From positions 1 to 45,466 of the forward strand of contig JADLHZ010000014.1 of assembly GCA_020848545.1 (NCBI GenBank): DNA of 45,466 nucleotides, given 5' to 3'. The notes under the pieces are model-generated. The model saw only the letters and a list, made by a program, of their open reading frames with translations, was not told where the DNA came from and searched no databases. This DNA comes from Deltaproteobacteria bacterium (GTDB taxonomy: Bacteria; Myxococcota; JADLHZ01). Shown one piece after another: positions 17,271-26,826 of this stretch; the stretch's first letter is position 1; each line of letters begins with the position of its first letter. Made by a program: the position numbers and the translations under genes.

Positions 17271-19259
17271 CTATCGCCGGAACCGTCGTCGCACGAGGAC
17301 CAACAGCACCGACAAGAGTACGACCGCGCCGGAGCTCGAGAGGCCGCTCGCGCCATCGCCGCTCGCCCCGCAGTGACAGCCATCGATGATCCGTCCGCGG
17401 CGCATGCCGAGATCGCCCACGTTCTCTTCGTCGACCGGCATCTCCTGCGGCTCACTCCCCGGGCACTCGTCGATCGACAAGACCGGCGGCGCGCTGCAGT
17501 CCTGCACCTTGCCGTTGACGCATTCGATCGATCCTTCGCCCAAGCAGTTCGAGCAATCCATCGACAGCGCTTCGTCGACTTGCCCGTCGCAGTCGTTGTC
17601 TTTCCCGTCGCAAACTTCCTTCTTCGGCACGCACGGCGCCGCGGTGCACAGCCATGGGTGCGGCGTGCCGTTCGCGCAGATCGGCTTCGCCGACGCGCAG
17701 TCTTTATCCGTCACGCACTCGTCGACCGGAAACGCTGCGTTCGTCGTCTTGAAGTCGGTCGGCGGATTGCCGGCGAGGCCCGCCGCCGTGATCGTCGCCT
17801 CGTTGAAGACGTCCATGCCGACCGCCGCGGCGTCGACCGTCACACGAAAGCGCAGGACGACCTCTTGCCCCGGCGCGAGCACGCCGCCAGCGGACGCCGA
17901 CGCGCCGGCCCCGAGCCGCACGACGACGGTGCGGGATGATGCATCGTACTCGCCCGCGTCGTCGCCAGCGGCATCGCTCACCGCCGACTGCGCTTGCACG
18001 GTCGGATCAAGCTGCGCCTTCAGACTGCCCGCGAGATACGTGATCCCGGCCGGCAACGGATCGCGCAGCACCGTGGCGATGGCCGCGTCGTTGCCGTCGT
18101 TCTTCACGGTAATCGTGTACTCGATGACGTCTTTGGGGATCTCGCCGCCCTGGCGCGTGAGGTTCGCGTAGACCTTGGTCGCGCTCGACAGATCCGGGCG
18201 CAGCGTCGAAATCGACGTGACGAACGCGCCGAGGCTGTAGCTGTCGTTGCCGTTGCTCGTCGCTTCGACGTGCGCCATGGTGTCGCCCGCCTTCACGTGC
18301 GCGGTGATGTCGACGACGTCGAGATCGGTGCCCGACATGCTGCCGCTGGCGCCGGAGAGCTGCGGCAAGTCGCCGGCGATGCTCACCGGCACGCCGAGGT
18401 TCGTGCGGCTGCCGTTGAAGAAGTTCGTCGCGCTGTTCTCGGCGTCGCTCAAGACGGCGCTGTTGAAGACGAGCGAGTCGCCGTCGAACGCCTTGTCGCC
18501 TTCGTACGCGATGACGCCGAGCTTGGCGTCGAAGCCGGCGTTCGGCACGTGAAAGCCGCTGATGTCGATCGCGGCCGAGCTGTTGATGTTGACGACGTCG
18601 AGGCCGTCGAAGAGCGCCAGGTTGCGCTGCACCGCGCCGGGCACGGAATAGAACACGACCATCGACCACGCGATGAACGGATCGTTGTTGTGCAGGTTGC
18701 GGAACTCGAAGCTCTTGATGTTGCCCAAGCGATACGGACCCTGGCCTTGGCCGACGACGAACGACGTGACGTCGAGCGTGCCTTGGTACCAAGTGCGAAT
18801 GCCCTTCACCACGCCGTACACAGCGTCGGCGGTGACCGGCAGCGTTTGCCCGCCGGGACCGTCGAGCGTGGCCGTCGTGCCGAGCGTCGTGTCCGGGCTC
18901 ATCGCCGACCAGTAGAGCCGCGCGTAGGTGACGCTCGCGCCGGCGGGAAGGACGAGGCGCGCCGTCGTGCGTGCGTCGGCCGCGTTGATGCTCACGTCGG
19001 CGGCGGCGCTCGCGGTGTCAGCGCGCCAGAATGCGTCGACCGAGTTGTCGCTGGTGTTCGTGCCGCACGCGCCGATCGAGCCGCCTGCGACTGGAGCAGG
19101 GCCGCCGCAATCTTGGGCGAGCGTGTTGCCGAGGAGCAAGAAGTCGCCGGCTTGATCGACCTGATGACGAAGCGTTGGCGTTGCCGTCGCTTGTGACGCG
19201 AGCGTCCACGCGAAGACGGTCATCAGCATCGACGAGAGAGAAACTCGTATAATATTCAT
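17271..19259 (-). CDS. secreted DUF11-type repeat protein with MYXO-CTERM tail
   Basis: 662 residues from ATG 19259, chosen because MNIIRVSLSSMLMTVFAW begins a clean signal peptide; the longer frame upstream adds a non-signal extension. The body is beta-rich, with a conserved-repeat (DUF11-like) domain around residues 345-500 (IEYTITVKNDGNDAA, DPLPAGITYL). Then a Cys-rich stretch and a MopE-like CDGKDNDCDGQVDE motif that probably binds calcium. The end has paired Cys (DGCHCG), a hydrophobic helix and RRRFRR: a MYXO-CTERM-type sorting signal for surface processing in Myxococcota. Divergent from the 19401 gene. Confidence 0.85.
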   Translation of the reverse strand: MNIIRVSLSSMLMTVFAWTLASQATATPTLRHQVDQAGDFLLLGNTLAQDCGGPAPVAGGSIGACGTNTSDNSVDAFWRADTASAAADVSINAADARTTARLVLPAGASVTYARLYWSAMSPDTTLGTTATLDGPGGQTLPVTADAVYGVVKGIRTWYQGTLDVTSFVVGQGQGPYRLGNIKSFEFRNLHNNDPFIAWSMVVFYSVPGAVQRNLALFDGLDVVNINSSAAIDISGFHVPNAGFDAKLGVIAYEGDKAFDGDSLVFNSAVLSDAENSATNFFNGSRTNLGVPVSIAGDLPQLSGASGSMSGTDLDVVDITAHVKAGDTMAHVEATSNGNDSYSLGAFVTSISTLRPDLSSATKVYANLTRQGGEIPKDVIEYTITVKNDGNDAAIATVLRDPLPAGITYLAGSLKAQLDPTVQAQSAVSDAAGDDAGEYDASSRTVVVRLGAGASASAGGVLAPGQEVVLRFRVTVDAAAVGMDVFNEATITAAGLAGNPPTDFKTTNAAFPVDECVTDKDCASAKPICANGTPHPWLCTAAPCVPKKEVCDGKDNDCDGQVDEALSMDCSNCLGEGSIECVNGKVQDCSAPPVLSIDECPGSEPQEMPVDEENVGDLGMRRGRIIDGCHCGASGDGASGLSSSGAVVLLSVLLVLVRRRFRR

Positions 19260-19400
19260 AAGTTGAAGTCTTCCCGCGTCGCCAACATCAGCTCGTGCGC
19301 AGCGCGTTAACAAATGATCGAGCGGATGAGGAGCAAAAAGTGACGACGGCTCAGCGCGTGGTAATTGATGTCCACCACTCAACCAACTTTCGGGAGCCGC

Positions 19401-20786
19401 ATGTCAGACGAAATCGTAGAGAGATCTTCGCAGAGCTGGGGCTCTCGCCTCATGGAATCGATCAAGGCCGTCTTGGTCGGTGCGTTTCTGTTTCTTGTCT
19501 CAATTCCGCTGCTTTGGTGGAACGAAGGCCGCGCCGTTCAGACCTACAATAGTCTGAACGAAGGCTCGGGCGCCGTCGTCTCGGTGCCGAACGACAAGGT
19601 CGACGCCGCCAACGATGGCAAGCTCGTGCACGTGACCGGCAAGGCCGTCACGACGCAGACGCTCACCGATCCGGACTTTGGCGTTTCGGCGCAAGGCGCG
19701 CTGCGCATGAGCCGCAACGTTCAGATGTACCAGTGGGTGCAGACCGAGAAGAGCGAGAAGAAGAAGAAGCTCGGCGGCGGGGAAGAGACGATCACGACGT
19801 ACTCCTACAGCAAGGACTGGAAGAGCGACGTCGTCGATTCGTCGAAGTTCAAGGAGCCGCGCGGGCACCAGAACCCGGCCGCCATGCCACATGAGAGCGA
19901 ACGCTGGCGCGCGAGCCCGGTGACGCTCGGCGCGTTCACGATGACCGACTCGCTCGTCGATCGCGTCTCGGGCGAAGAGAAGATCGTCGTCACGCCCGAG
20001 ATGGTGAAGATGGATGCGAAGGCCGCCGAAGCCGCCGCTGCCGCGCCCCCGCCGGCCGCCGAAGAAGAGAAGAAGGAAGAAGCCGCGCCGCCGCCGGCCG
20101 CCAAGGGCAAGGGCAAGGCTGCGAAGCCGGGCAAGCTCTCGAAGGCGATGGCCAAGGCGAACAAAGGTGACAAGGGCGCGAAGGGCAAGCCGGCGCCGGC
20201 CGCCGCTGCGAAGGATGAGCCAAAGATGGCCGCGAAGCCGTCGGGCCCGAAGGTCGTCGATGGTGGCATTTATTTGGGCTACGGCACCGCGGGCTCGCCG
20301 GAAGTCGGCGACGTGAAGGTGGCCTTCACGCGCGTGCCGTCGTCCGAAGTCAGTGTCATCGCGCAGCAGAAGGGCAGCTCGTTTCAGCCGTATCAAACGA
20401 AGGCTGGCGACGCGTTGAACATCTTGCAAGGCGGCATCAAGACCTCCGCTGAGATGTTCACCCAAGCGCAGGCCGACAACGCCACGCTCACGTGGATCCT
20501 TCGCTTCTTGTTCTTCGTGCTGATGACGGTCGGTGTGTTCACGGTGTTCAAGCCGCTGGCGGTCGTGGCTGACGTGGTGCCGGTGCTCGGCGACATCCTG
20601 CGCTGGGGCCTCGGTGTCGTGGCGGTGGCGATCTCGGCGCCGGTGACGTTGTTGACGATCGCCTTTGCGTGGATCTTCTACCGGCCCCTGCTCGGATCGC
20701 TCTTGCTCGTCGTCGCCATCGGCGCGTTCGTCGGCATCAAGGTGTTGGCGTCGAAGAAGAAGGCCGCGGGGGCGGTTCCCGCTTAG
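19401..20786 (+). CDS. TMEM43-family membrane protein
   Basis: 461 residues from ATG 19401, preceded by CGGGAG at about 6 bases; an in-frame start at 19365 lacks this. The family signature sits at the N-terminal helix: VSIPLLWWNEGRAV. A large extracytoplasmic region follows, then four hydrophobic segments at the C-terminus (from ATLTWILRFLFFVLM). Known: TMEM43 (LUMA) is an inner-nuclear-membrane protein in animals with bacterial homologues of unknown role. Unusual here is a low-complexity Ala/Lys/Pro/Glu insert (about 215-275) splitting the soluble domain. The last 50 bases overlap the end of the convergent radical SAM gene. Confidence 0.85.
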   Translation: MSDEIVERSSQSWGSRLMESIKAVLVGAFLFLVSIPLLWWNEGRAVQTYNSLNEGSGAVVSVPNDKVDAANDGKLVHVTGKAVTTQTLTDPDFGVSAQGALRMSRNVQMYQWVQTEKSEKKKKLGGGEETITTYSYSKDWKSDVVDSSKFKEPRGHQNPAAMPHESERWRASPVTLGAFTMTDSLVDRVSGEEKIVVTPEMVKMDAKAAEAAAAAPPPAAEEEKKEEAAPPPAAKGKGKAAKPGKLSKAMAKANKGDKGAKGKPAPAAAAKDEPKMAAKPSGPKVVDGGIYLGYGTAGSPEVGDVKVAFTRVPSSEVSVIAQQKGSSFQPYQTKAGDALNILQGGIKTSAEMFTQAQADNATLTWILRFLFFVLMTVGVFTVFKPLAVVADVVPVLGDILRWGLGVVAVAISAPVTLLTIAFAWIFYRPLLGSLLLVVAIGAFVGIKVLASKKKAAGAVPA

Positions 20787-22293
20787 CGTGCTGCTCTTGG
20801 CGTCGGCTATGCCGTGTCTGAGTCGCGGCTGACGTCCCCGCCTCTGCGAACAACCAATCGAGCGCGTCGCGCTTTCCCGTTTCCTGACCGGATCGCTGGT
20901 AGTCGGCGACGAGGGCGCTCTTCACTTCTTGCTCGCCGTGGGTGCGCTTTAAGTATTCACCGATCAGCGCGATCTGGCGGTTGAGCGCGACCCCGGATGG
21001 CTTCGCGCCATTTTCGTGCAGCCAATCGGAGAACGCGAGGAACGCGCCGAAGGGCGAGACCGTGTCGAAGAGCAGTGAGAGCGTCAACTTGAAGCGGCCG
21101 CTGTTGCTGTAGACGTCCCAGAACTTCGCGAAGCGCTTCAAGCGTTGCAGCGTTTGGAAGTCGAGCGTGCTCGTGCTGAGCACTTCGTACGGCGGCTCGG
21201 GCGCGTAGATCATGTGATAGGCGAGATCGTGGCGGATGACCGGCGTGCCGCGCAGGCGCTTCAAGATGCCGACTTGGATCTCTTCGGGGCCGTAGGCGAG
21301 CAGCGTGTCGAAGCTCTGCGCGAAGCTCGCGAGCGTCTGCCCCGGGAGGCCGGCGATGAGGTCGGCGTGGACGTGCACGCCGGTCTCGTCTCTCAAGAAG
21401 CGGAAGTTCTCTTCGAGCTTTTTGTGGTTCTGGCGGCGGCTGACGAGCGCTTCGACTTTCGGGTCGAGCGTTTGCACGCCGACTTCGAACTGCAGCACCC
21501 CGGGGCGAAAGCGGCGGATGACCTCGCGCAGCGCGTCGGGCAAACGGTCCGGGACCATCTCGAAGTGCACGAAGAGGCCGTCGCGATCGTTCTGCAGGAA
21601 GAACTCGAGGATCTGCTGCGAGGTCGCGACGTTCAGGTTGAAGGTGCGATCGACGAACTTGAACTGGCGCACGCCGCGGTCGAGGAGGCGCTGCATTTGT
21701 GCGAGGAATTCACCGGTATCGAAGGCGCGGACCTTTTCGTCGAGCGACGACAAGCAGAACTCGCAGCGGTAAGGGCAGCCGCGCGAGGCCTCGACGTAGA
21801 TCACGCGGTGAGCGGCGTCTTCGCCAGTGTACTCGTCGTACGGGAGCTTCAGCGTTTCGAGATCCGGGAGCGGCGGGCGGAGGATCTTCGTCGCCGGCGC
21901 ATCGTTCGCGAGGATCTTGCGGCAGAGATCGGCGAAGGCGAGATCCGCTTCGCCGACGATGGTGTAGTCGGCGAGCGCGGTGATCGTCTGCGCCTCGGTC
22001 TCGTGGCTGACCTCGGGGCCGCCAAGGACGATCGTGAGATCGGGCCTCAGGCGCTTCAAGATCGCGACCAGCTCTTTCATCGGCGCGGCGTTCCAGATGT
22101 ACACCGAGAGGCCGAGGATCTTCGGGTCGTGCGAGAGCAGGATCTCGGCGGCGTCGGTCACGCGTTGGTTGATGTCGAGCTCTTTGATCCGCGTTCGGTC
22201 GCCGAGGTCGCCCATGTTCGCGAGGAGGTAGCGCAAGCCGAAAGAGGCGTGCAGATACTTCGCGTTGAGCGTGGCCAGGAGGATCTCGGACAT
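20737..22293 (-). CDS. B12-binding-domain radical SAM protein (DUF4080-like)
   Basis: 518 residues from ATG 22293 (MSEILLATLNAKYLHASFGL); an earlier in-frame start at 22332 adds a basic 13-residue leader and is less likely. Residues about 1-125 form a cobalamin-binding-like Rossmann domain (LGLSVYIWN, VLGGPEVSHE, VGEAD). The radical SAM cluster motif is C173-x3-C177-x2-C180 (RGCPYRCEFC). A C-terminal domain of about 200 residues fits the DUF4080 class. Known: such enzymes use a [4Fe-4S] cluster and S-adenosylmethionine, often for methylations; the substrate is unknown. Convergent with TMEM43, overlapping it by 50 bases. Confidence 0.88.
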   Translation of the reverse strand: MSEILLATLNAKYLHASFGLRYLLANMGDLGDRTRIKELDINQRVTDAAEILLSHDPKILGLSVYIWNAAPMKELVAILKRLRPDLTIVLGGPEVSHETEAQTITALADYTIVGEADLAFADLCRKILANDAPATKILRPPLPDLETLKLPYDEYTGEDAAHRVIYVEASRGCPYRCEFCLSSLDEKVRAFDTGEFLAQMQRLLDRGVRQFKFVDRTFNLNVATSQQILEFFLQNDRDGLFVHFEMVPDRLPDALREVIRRFRPGVLQFEVGVQTLDPKVEALVSRRQNHKKLEENFRFLRDETGVHVHADLIAGLPGQTLASFAQSFDTLLAYGPEEIQVGILKRLRGTPVIRHDLAYHMIYAPEPPYEVLSTSTLDFQTLQRLKRFAKFWDVYSNSGRFKLTLSLLFDTVSPFGAFLAFSDWLHENGAKPSGVALNRQIALIGEYLKRTHGEQEVKSALVADYQRSGQETGKRDALDWLFAEAGTSAATQTRHSRRQEQHAKREPPPRPSSSTPTP

Positions 22294-22459
22294 CGGTGCG
22301 GCGGCATGCCATTTTCGGCGGCGCTGTGGCAACGCGACGTTCGCGATTGATTACAGCGTAGCGCCATGTGCGCACTTGCGCTCATGACGCAACGCAAGAA
22401 AGGGCAACCAGGAACGGGGATTGATTTCGACTCGGCCGAGGCGCACATCAATAGACAGT

Positions 22460-23044
22460 ATGATCATTCAAAAGGACACTGAGACGCTGATCCGCGATGT
22501 GCTCGGAGACAAATACGTCGATTTGAAGGCGACGAAGCTCACCTTCGAAGAAGACTTTGCCACCGAGCGCGTGCGCGTGCGCTGCGACGTCACCGACGAC
22601 AAAGGGGCGCAGCACATCGAGGGCGAAGGTGTCGGTCTCCTTGACGCGTTCTTCGGCGGTCTGTCGAAGCACCTCGCCAAGAACTATCCGAGCTTGAAGA
22701 CGATCGTCTTCGCCGATTTTCTGGTGAAGGCCGACGTCAACACGAAGAAGGTGTCATCAGCGTCAGACGCCGCGGCGCGCGTCGAGCTCATCGTCGAGAA
22801 CCCAGACAAGCGCCGCTTCACCTTCTCGCACGCGTCGCGCTCGATCACGCACTCGTCGGTCGAGGTGACGATCCAAGCCTGCGCGTACTTTCTGAACAGC
22901 GAGCGCGCGTTCCTGCAGGTGCGCTCGGCGCTCGAGCACGCGCAGAAAGAGAACCGCCAAGACAGCGTCAAGCGCTACACGGCGATCTTGGCGCAGCTGG
23001 TCGAGAACACCTCGTACTCCGAAGCGCTTTCGAAGAAGTCTTAG
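22460..23044 (+). CDS. stand-alone LeuA/CimA-type allosteric domain protein
   Basis: 194 residues from ATG 22460. Residues about 5-140 resemble the C-terminal regulatory (dimerisation) domain of 2-isopropylmalate/citramalate synthase: VRVRCDV, then EGEGVGLLDAFFGGLSKHL matching the family's G-x-GPVxA helix, YPSLKTIVFADFLVKAD, RVELIVEN and a final helix after SRSITHSSVEVT. In the synthases this domain binds leucine or isoleucine. The catalytic TIM barrel is absent here and nearby. A charged helical extension ends the protein. No leucine-pathway neighbours are present, so the ligand is open. The convergent transporter gene ends 1 base downstream. Confidence 0.7.
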   Translation: MIIQKDTETLIRDVLGDKYVDLKATKLTFEEDFATERVRVRCDVTDDKGAQHIEGEGVGLLDAFFGGLSKHLAKNYPSLKTIVFADFLVKADVNTKKVSSASDAAARVELIVENPDKRRFTFSHASRSITHSSVEVTIQACAYFLNSERAFLQVRSALEHAQKENRQDSVKRYTAILAQLVENTSYSEALSKKS

Positions 23045-23045
23045 T

Positions 23046-24614
23046 CTAGCGCGCCGCCTGCAGGTACGTCTTCTCCTTGTAGAAGTGCGCGAGCACGCTG
23101 AAGATCGCCGCCGCTACCGCCATCAAGCCGGCGAAGGTCCAGAAGAACTGCTCGAGCGAGAGCGCGGAGAAGCCGGCGAGGAACGCGACGAGCAAGTTGC
23201 CCAAGGTGACGGCGAGCAACCAGAAGCCCATGATCGTCGACTTCATGCTCCGCGGCGCCTGCGTGTAGGCGAACTCGAGACCGGTGGCGCTCACCAGCAC
23301 CTCCGCGGTCGTGATGATGAGGTAGGGCAGGATGTGCCAGAGCACGGTGACCTTCTCGCCCGCCGCGGCCAGCGCCTCGATCCGCGCTTGCAGCAGCGCG
23401 ACGACGATGAACGAGAACGCCGTCAGGAACATGCCCGAGGCCATCTTGCGCAGCGGCGTCAGCTTGAGCCCGAGCTTCGTCAGCACGGGATAGACGGCGA
23501 AGTTCAAGAACGGGATGATCAGCATGACCATCAGCGGGTTCAATGCCGCGATCTGCGAGGCCTTCAGCGTCTTCTCGCCGACGATCGGGAGGTTCACCGT
23601 GAGGTTCATCTTGCCGGCTTGGTTGATCCAGCTCGACGCGTGTTGATCGAAGAGCGCCCAGAACACGCTGACCATCGAGAAGACGATCGCGATGCGGATG
23701 ACCGCCGGCGGGCCCTCCGCTGCTTCGTCGCCGAACTTTTCGCGCGCCACCGAGAAGAATCCTTCGCCCGGCTTCTTCTTCGCTTGGTTCTGCAGCGAAT
23801 AGACGAGCACGGCGAGAAAGCCCGAGTCCTGCTCGATGCCCTGGCGCACGGCGAACAGCACGGCGCCGAGCGCGAAGCAGGCCGCGCCGACGCCGATGCG
23901 CACCACGAGCGACGCGCCGCTCGTGAAGAAGAGCGAGCCGAAGGTCATGAACAGCGCCACCGACGAGAAGGTGTCGAGCAGGCCGAGCTTGCCACCGGGC
24001 TTCGGCGGCACGCGGATGAACTTGTTCCGCCCCATCCACATGACGACCGTGGCGATGAACATCAAGATACCCGGCACGCCAAACGCGACCTCCGAGCCGT
24101 ACTCCGCGAGCAGCACCGGGATGAGCAGCGTCGCGAAGAACGAGCCGAAGTTGATGATGAAGTAGAACGCTTGATAAACGTTCGTGACGAGCGACTCGTT
24201 CTCGGCGCTGAACTGATCGCCGACTTGCGCGCTGACGCAGGGCTTGATGCCGCCCGAGCCGAGCGCGATCAACGCCAGGCCGAAGTAGAGGCCGTACTCG
24301 GTGGTGCCGACGACCGCGAGCGCGGCGTGGCCCATACAATAGACGAGCGAGAGCCAGAAGATCGTCCGGTACTTGCCGAGCAGGCGGTCCGAGATGATCG
24401 CGCCGATCATCGGGAACGCGTAGACGCCGGCGAAGAACAGGTGGATGCGGTTCGTCGCTTTGTCCTCCGCGGCCTTTTGCGCCAGCTGCTGGCCGAAGAG
24501 CGAGACCATGTAGACGAAGAGGATCGCGCGCATGCCGTAGTAGCTGAAGCGCTCACAGCCTTCGTTGCCGATGATGTACGGGATTCCAGGGGGATAGCGC
24601 TTGGCGTGATCCAT
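23046..24614 (-). CDS. POT/PTR2-family proton-coupled oligopeptide transporter
   Basis: 522 residues from ATG 24614 (MDHAKRYPPG); the 27 codons before it look untranslated. Proton-dependent peptide transporters of the major facilitator superfamily carry di- and tripeptides inward. Signatures: the helix-1 ExxERFxYYG motif (EGCERFSYYGMRAIL) and the PTR2 motif GSGGIKPCVSAQVGDQF. About 12-14 hydrophobic helices fill the protein, with a cytoplasmic loop rich in Lys/Glu near 290 (NQAKKKPGEGFFS). Substrate specificity is not readable. Divergent from the S8 protease at 24712, which could supply peptides outside the cell; that link is speculative. Confidence 0.93.
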   Translation of the reverse strand: MDHAKRYPPGIPYIIGNEGCERFSYYGMRAILFVYMVSLFGQQLAQKAAEDKATNRIHLFFAGVYAFPMIGAIISDRLLGKYRTIFWLSLVYCMGHAALAVVGTTEYGLYFGLALIALGSGGIKPCVSAQVGDQFSAENESLVTNVYQAFYFIINFGSFFATLLIPVLLAEYGSEVAFGVPGILMFIATVVMWMGRNKFIRVPPKPGGKLGLLDTFSSVALFMTFGSLFFTSGASLVVRIGVGAACFALGAVLFAVRQGIEQDSGFLAVLVYSLQNQAKKKPGEGFFSVAREKFGDEAAEGPPAVIRIAIVFSMVSVFWALFDQHASSWINQAGKMNLTVNLPIVGEKTLKASQIAALNPLMVMLIIPFLNFAVYPVLTKLGLKLTPLRKMASGMFLTAFSFIVVALLQARIEALAAAGEKVTVLWHILPYLIITTAEVLVSATGLEFAYTQAPRSMKSTIMGFWLLAVTLGNLLVAFLAGFSALSLEQFFWTFAGLMAVAAAIFSVLAHFYKEKTYLQAAR

Positions 24615-24711
24615 GGCGCGGCGCGGTACCACGATACCGATCCGGCTCCAATCGTGATCAAAGCACCCGCCGATCCCACGTGCGCGATAACGCACTCAGG
24701 AGTCTCGCCCC

Positions 24712-26802
24712 ATGCCCCTCTGCCTCGTTGTCATCGCCCTGGCAGCCGCATCGCCGACGCACGCCCAACGCTGGCGACAGATGCGCTCCCTCCCCGACTC
24801 GGCCTTCTCAGGCGTCATCGAGCTGCGCCTGAAGAACCCGACCGATGTCCGGATCGGCCCCGCCGGCCTCAGCATGGGCACCCGCACGGCGATCGACCTC
24901 GATGCGCTCGTCGGCGCCGACCGCGGCCTGTTCTCGCCCGGCCGCCTCGCCTTCTCCCGCTCGATCCCTGACGCCGAAGCGATGCGCGCCCGCGCCGCCG
25001 ATCACTGCCGCTGCGAGGCGCCCGATCTCTCCGGCTTCATGCGCCTGCACACCGGCACGCGAAGCCTCGCCGACGCGTGGGTGCTCATCGAGCGCTTGAA
25101 CGCGATCGCCGATGTGGAGGTGGCGTATCCAGTCGCGATCCCACAGTGGAGCGCCGCCACGAGCTCGACGCCAAGCTTCGAAGCCGACGCGCATCACTTG
25201 AACGGCGCGCCGACTGGCATCGAAGCGCGCTTCTCGCTGTCGGTGCCGGAGACCCGCGGCAAGGGCGTGCGCATCGGCGACGTCGAAGGCGGCTGGATCC
25301 TGAACCACGAAGACTTGCCGGCGTGCGCCGACTACTCGCAGTACCCGGGCGCCGACACGGACCAAGGCACGATCTTTCACGGCACCGCCGTCCTCGGCGA
25401 GATGTTCGGCGTGCCGAACGGCTTCGGCGTCACCGGCATCGCCCACGAAGCCACGTGCCAAGTCGCGAGCGTGCACCACTACGAGAACGATCAATGGACC
25501 TGGAACATCGCCGCGGCGATGGCGCGCCACGGCCAGCAGATGTCGCCGGGCGACGTGATCTTGCTCGAAGTGCACGGCCCAGGCCCGAACACCAAGACGC
25601 CGCAAGACGCGCAGAACCAGATCGGCTTCGTGCCGGGCGAGTTCGACGAGGCGGTCTGGAGCATGACCGACACGCTGACGAAGCAAGGCATCATCGTCGT
25701 CGCCGCGGCCGGCAACGGCGGCGAGAATTTGGACGCGCCCGTCTACAACGGCTGGTTCTCGCGCTCGCACCACTCGGGCGCGATCATGGTCGGCGCCGGC
25801 GCCGGCTCGAAATCGAAGACGCCGCGCGAGCGTTTGTCCTTCTCGAACTATGGCGCCCGCGTCGACTTGCAGGCGTGGGGCGAGCAAGTGACCACGCTCT
25901 CGTACGGCGATGCCCAAGGCGGCCCGGTGACGCAGCAGTACACCTTCACCTTCGCCGGCACCTCGAGCGCGTCGCCGATCGTCGCCGCGTCGGTCGCGGT
26001 CGTCAACGGCTACATGAAGGCGCTGAAGAAGCCCGTGTTGAACGCGCGCGACATGCAGACGTTGCTCCGCTCGACGGGAACGGCGCAGGCCGGAAACACC
26101 AGCGAGCAAATCGGGCCGCTGCCGAACCTGCGCGTGGCGCTCGCGGCGATCAGCGTGTGCGGCGACGGCAACAGAGCGCCGGCCGAAGCGTGCGACGACG
26201 GCAACGAAGTCGACGCCGACGGTTGCTCGGCGAACTGCGTGTCGAACGAGACGTGCGGCAACAGCTTGACCGACGCGACCGTGGGCGAAGTGTGTGACGA
26301 CGGCAACAAGAGCGCCGGCGACGGCTGCCGCGCCGACTGCAAGGGCACGGAAAAGTGCGGCGACGGCCAAGTCGACACCGTCAACCGCGAGATCTGCGAC
26401 GACGGCAACCTGGTCAATGGCGACGGCTGCACCAGCGACTGCATGGGCAAAGAGAAGTGCGGCGACGGGCGCATCGACGAAGCCGCCGGCGAAGTATGCG
26501 ACGATGACAACAGCGAGGCCGGCGACGGCTGCTCGGCGGACTGCAAGTCAGACGAGACCTGCGGCAACGGCGCGCTCGATCGAGCCAAGGGCGAAGAGTG
26601 CGACGACGGCAACCGTTTGACGGACGACGGCTGCGACAATCAGTGCAAGAAGCCGAAAGCTGCGCCGCTGAACGAAACGGTCAACGCCGAAGCGACGGCG
26701 CCGAAGTCAGGGTGCAACACGAGCGGCGAGAGCGTCTGCATGGCGCTGGCGGCGATCGCGCTGGTTCTCCGCCGGGCGCGACGCAACGAGCGACCGTCTT
26801 AG
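24712..26802 (+). CDS. secreted S8 (subtilisin-like) protease with DUF4215 repeats
   Basis: 696 residues with a signal peptide (MPLCLVVIALAAASPTHAQ). A propeptide-like region runs to about 170. The subtilase catalytic set is complete: Asp190 (VRIGDVEGG), His223 (FHGTAV), oxyanion Asn335 (AAGNGG) and Ser418 in GTSSASP. Residues about 465-650 hold five DUF4215-type Cys-rich repeats (CGDG...CDDGN...DGCSANC), typical of secreted Myxococcota proteins. The end (SGCNTSGESVCMALAAIALVL then RRARR) is a short Cys-hydrophobic-Arg tail like a degenerate MYXO-CTERM, suggesting surface attachment or processing. Confidence 0.93.
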   Translation: MPLCLVVIALAAASPTHAQRWRQMRSLPDSAFSGVIELRLKNPTDVRIGPAGLSMGTRTAIDLDALVGADRGLFSPGRLAFSRSIPDAEAMRARAADHCRCEAPDLSGFMRLHTGTRSLADAWVLIERLNAIADVEVAYPVAIPQWSAATSSTPSFEADAHHLNGAPTGIEARFSLSVPETRGKGVRIGDVEGGWILNHEDLPACADYSQYPGADTDQGTIFHGTAVLGEMFGVPNGFGVTGIAHEATCQVASVHHYENDQWTWNIAAAMARHGQQMSPGDVILLEVHGPGPNTKTPQDAQNQIGFVPGEFDEAVWSMTDTLTKQGIIVVAAAGNGGENLDAPVYNGWFSRSHHSGAIMVGAGAGSKSKTPRERLSFSNYGARVDLQAWGEQVTTLSYGDAQGGPVTQQYTFTFAGTSSASPIVAASVAVVNGYMKALKKPVLNARDMQTLLRSTGTAQAGNTSEQIGPLPNLRVALAAISVCGDGNRAPAEACDDGNEVDADGCSANCVSNETCGNSLTDATVGEVCDDGNKSAGDGCRADCKGTEKCGDGQVDTVNREICDDGNLVNGDGCTSDCMGKEKCGDGRIDEAAGEVCDDDNSEAGDGCSADCKSDETCGNGALDRAKGEECDDGNRLTDDGCDNQCKKPKAAPLNETVNAEATAPKSGCNTSGESVCMALAAIALVLRRARRNERPS

Positions 26803-26826
26803 AAATCCCCGGTCGGGATCCGATCG

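Noticed and set aside
23085-24971. Plus-strand frame across the POT transporter
   Set aside because: Complement of a clear transporter gene; highly charged and without motifs.
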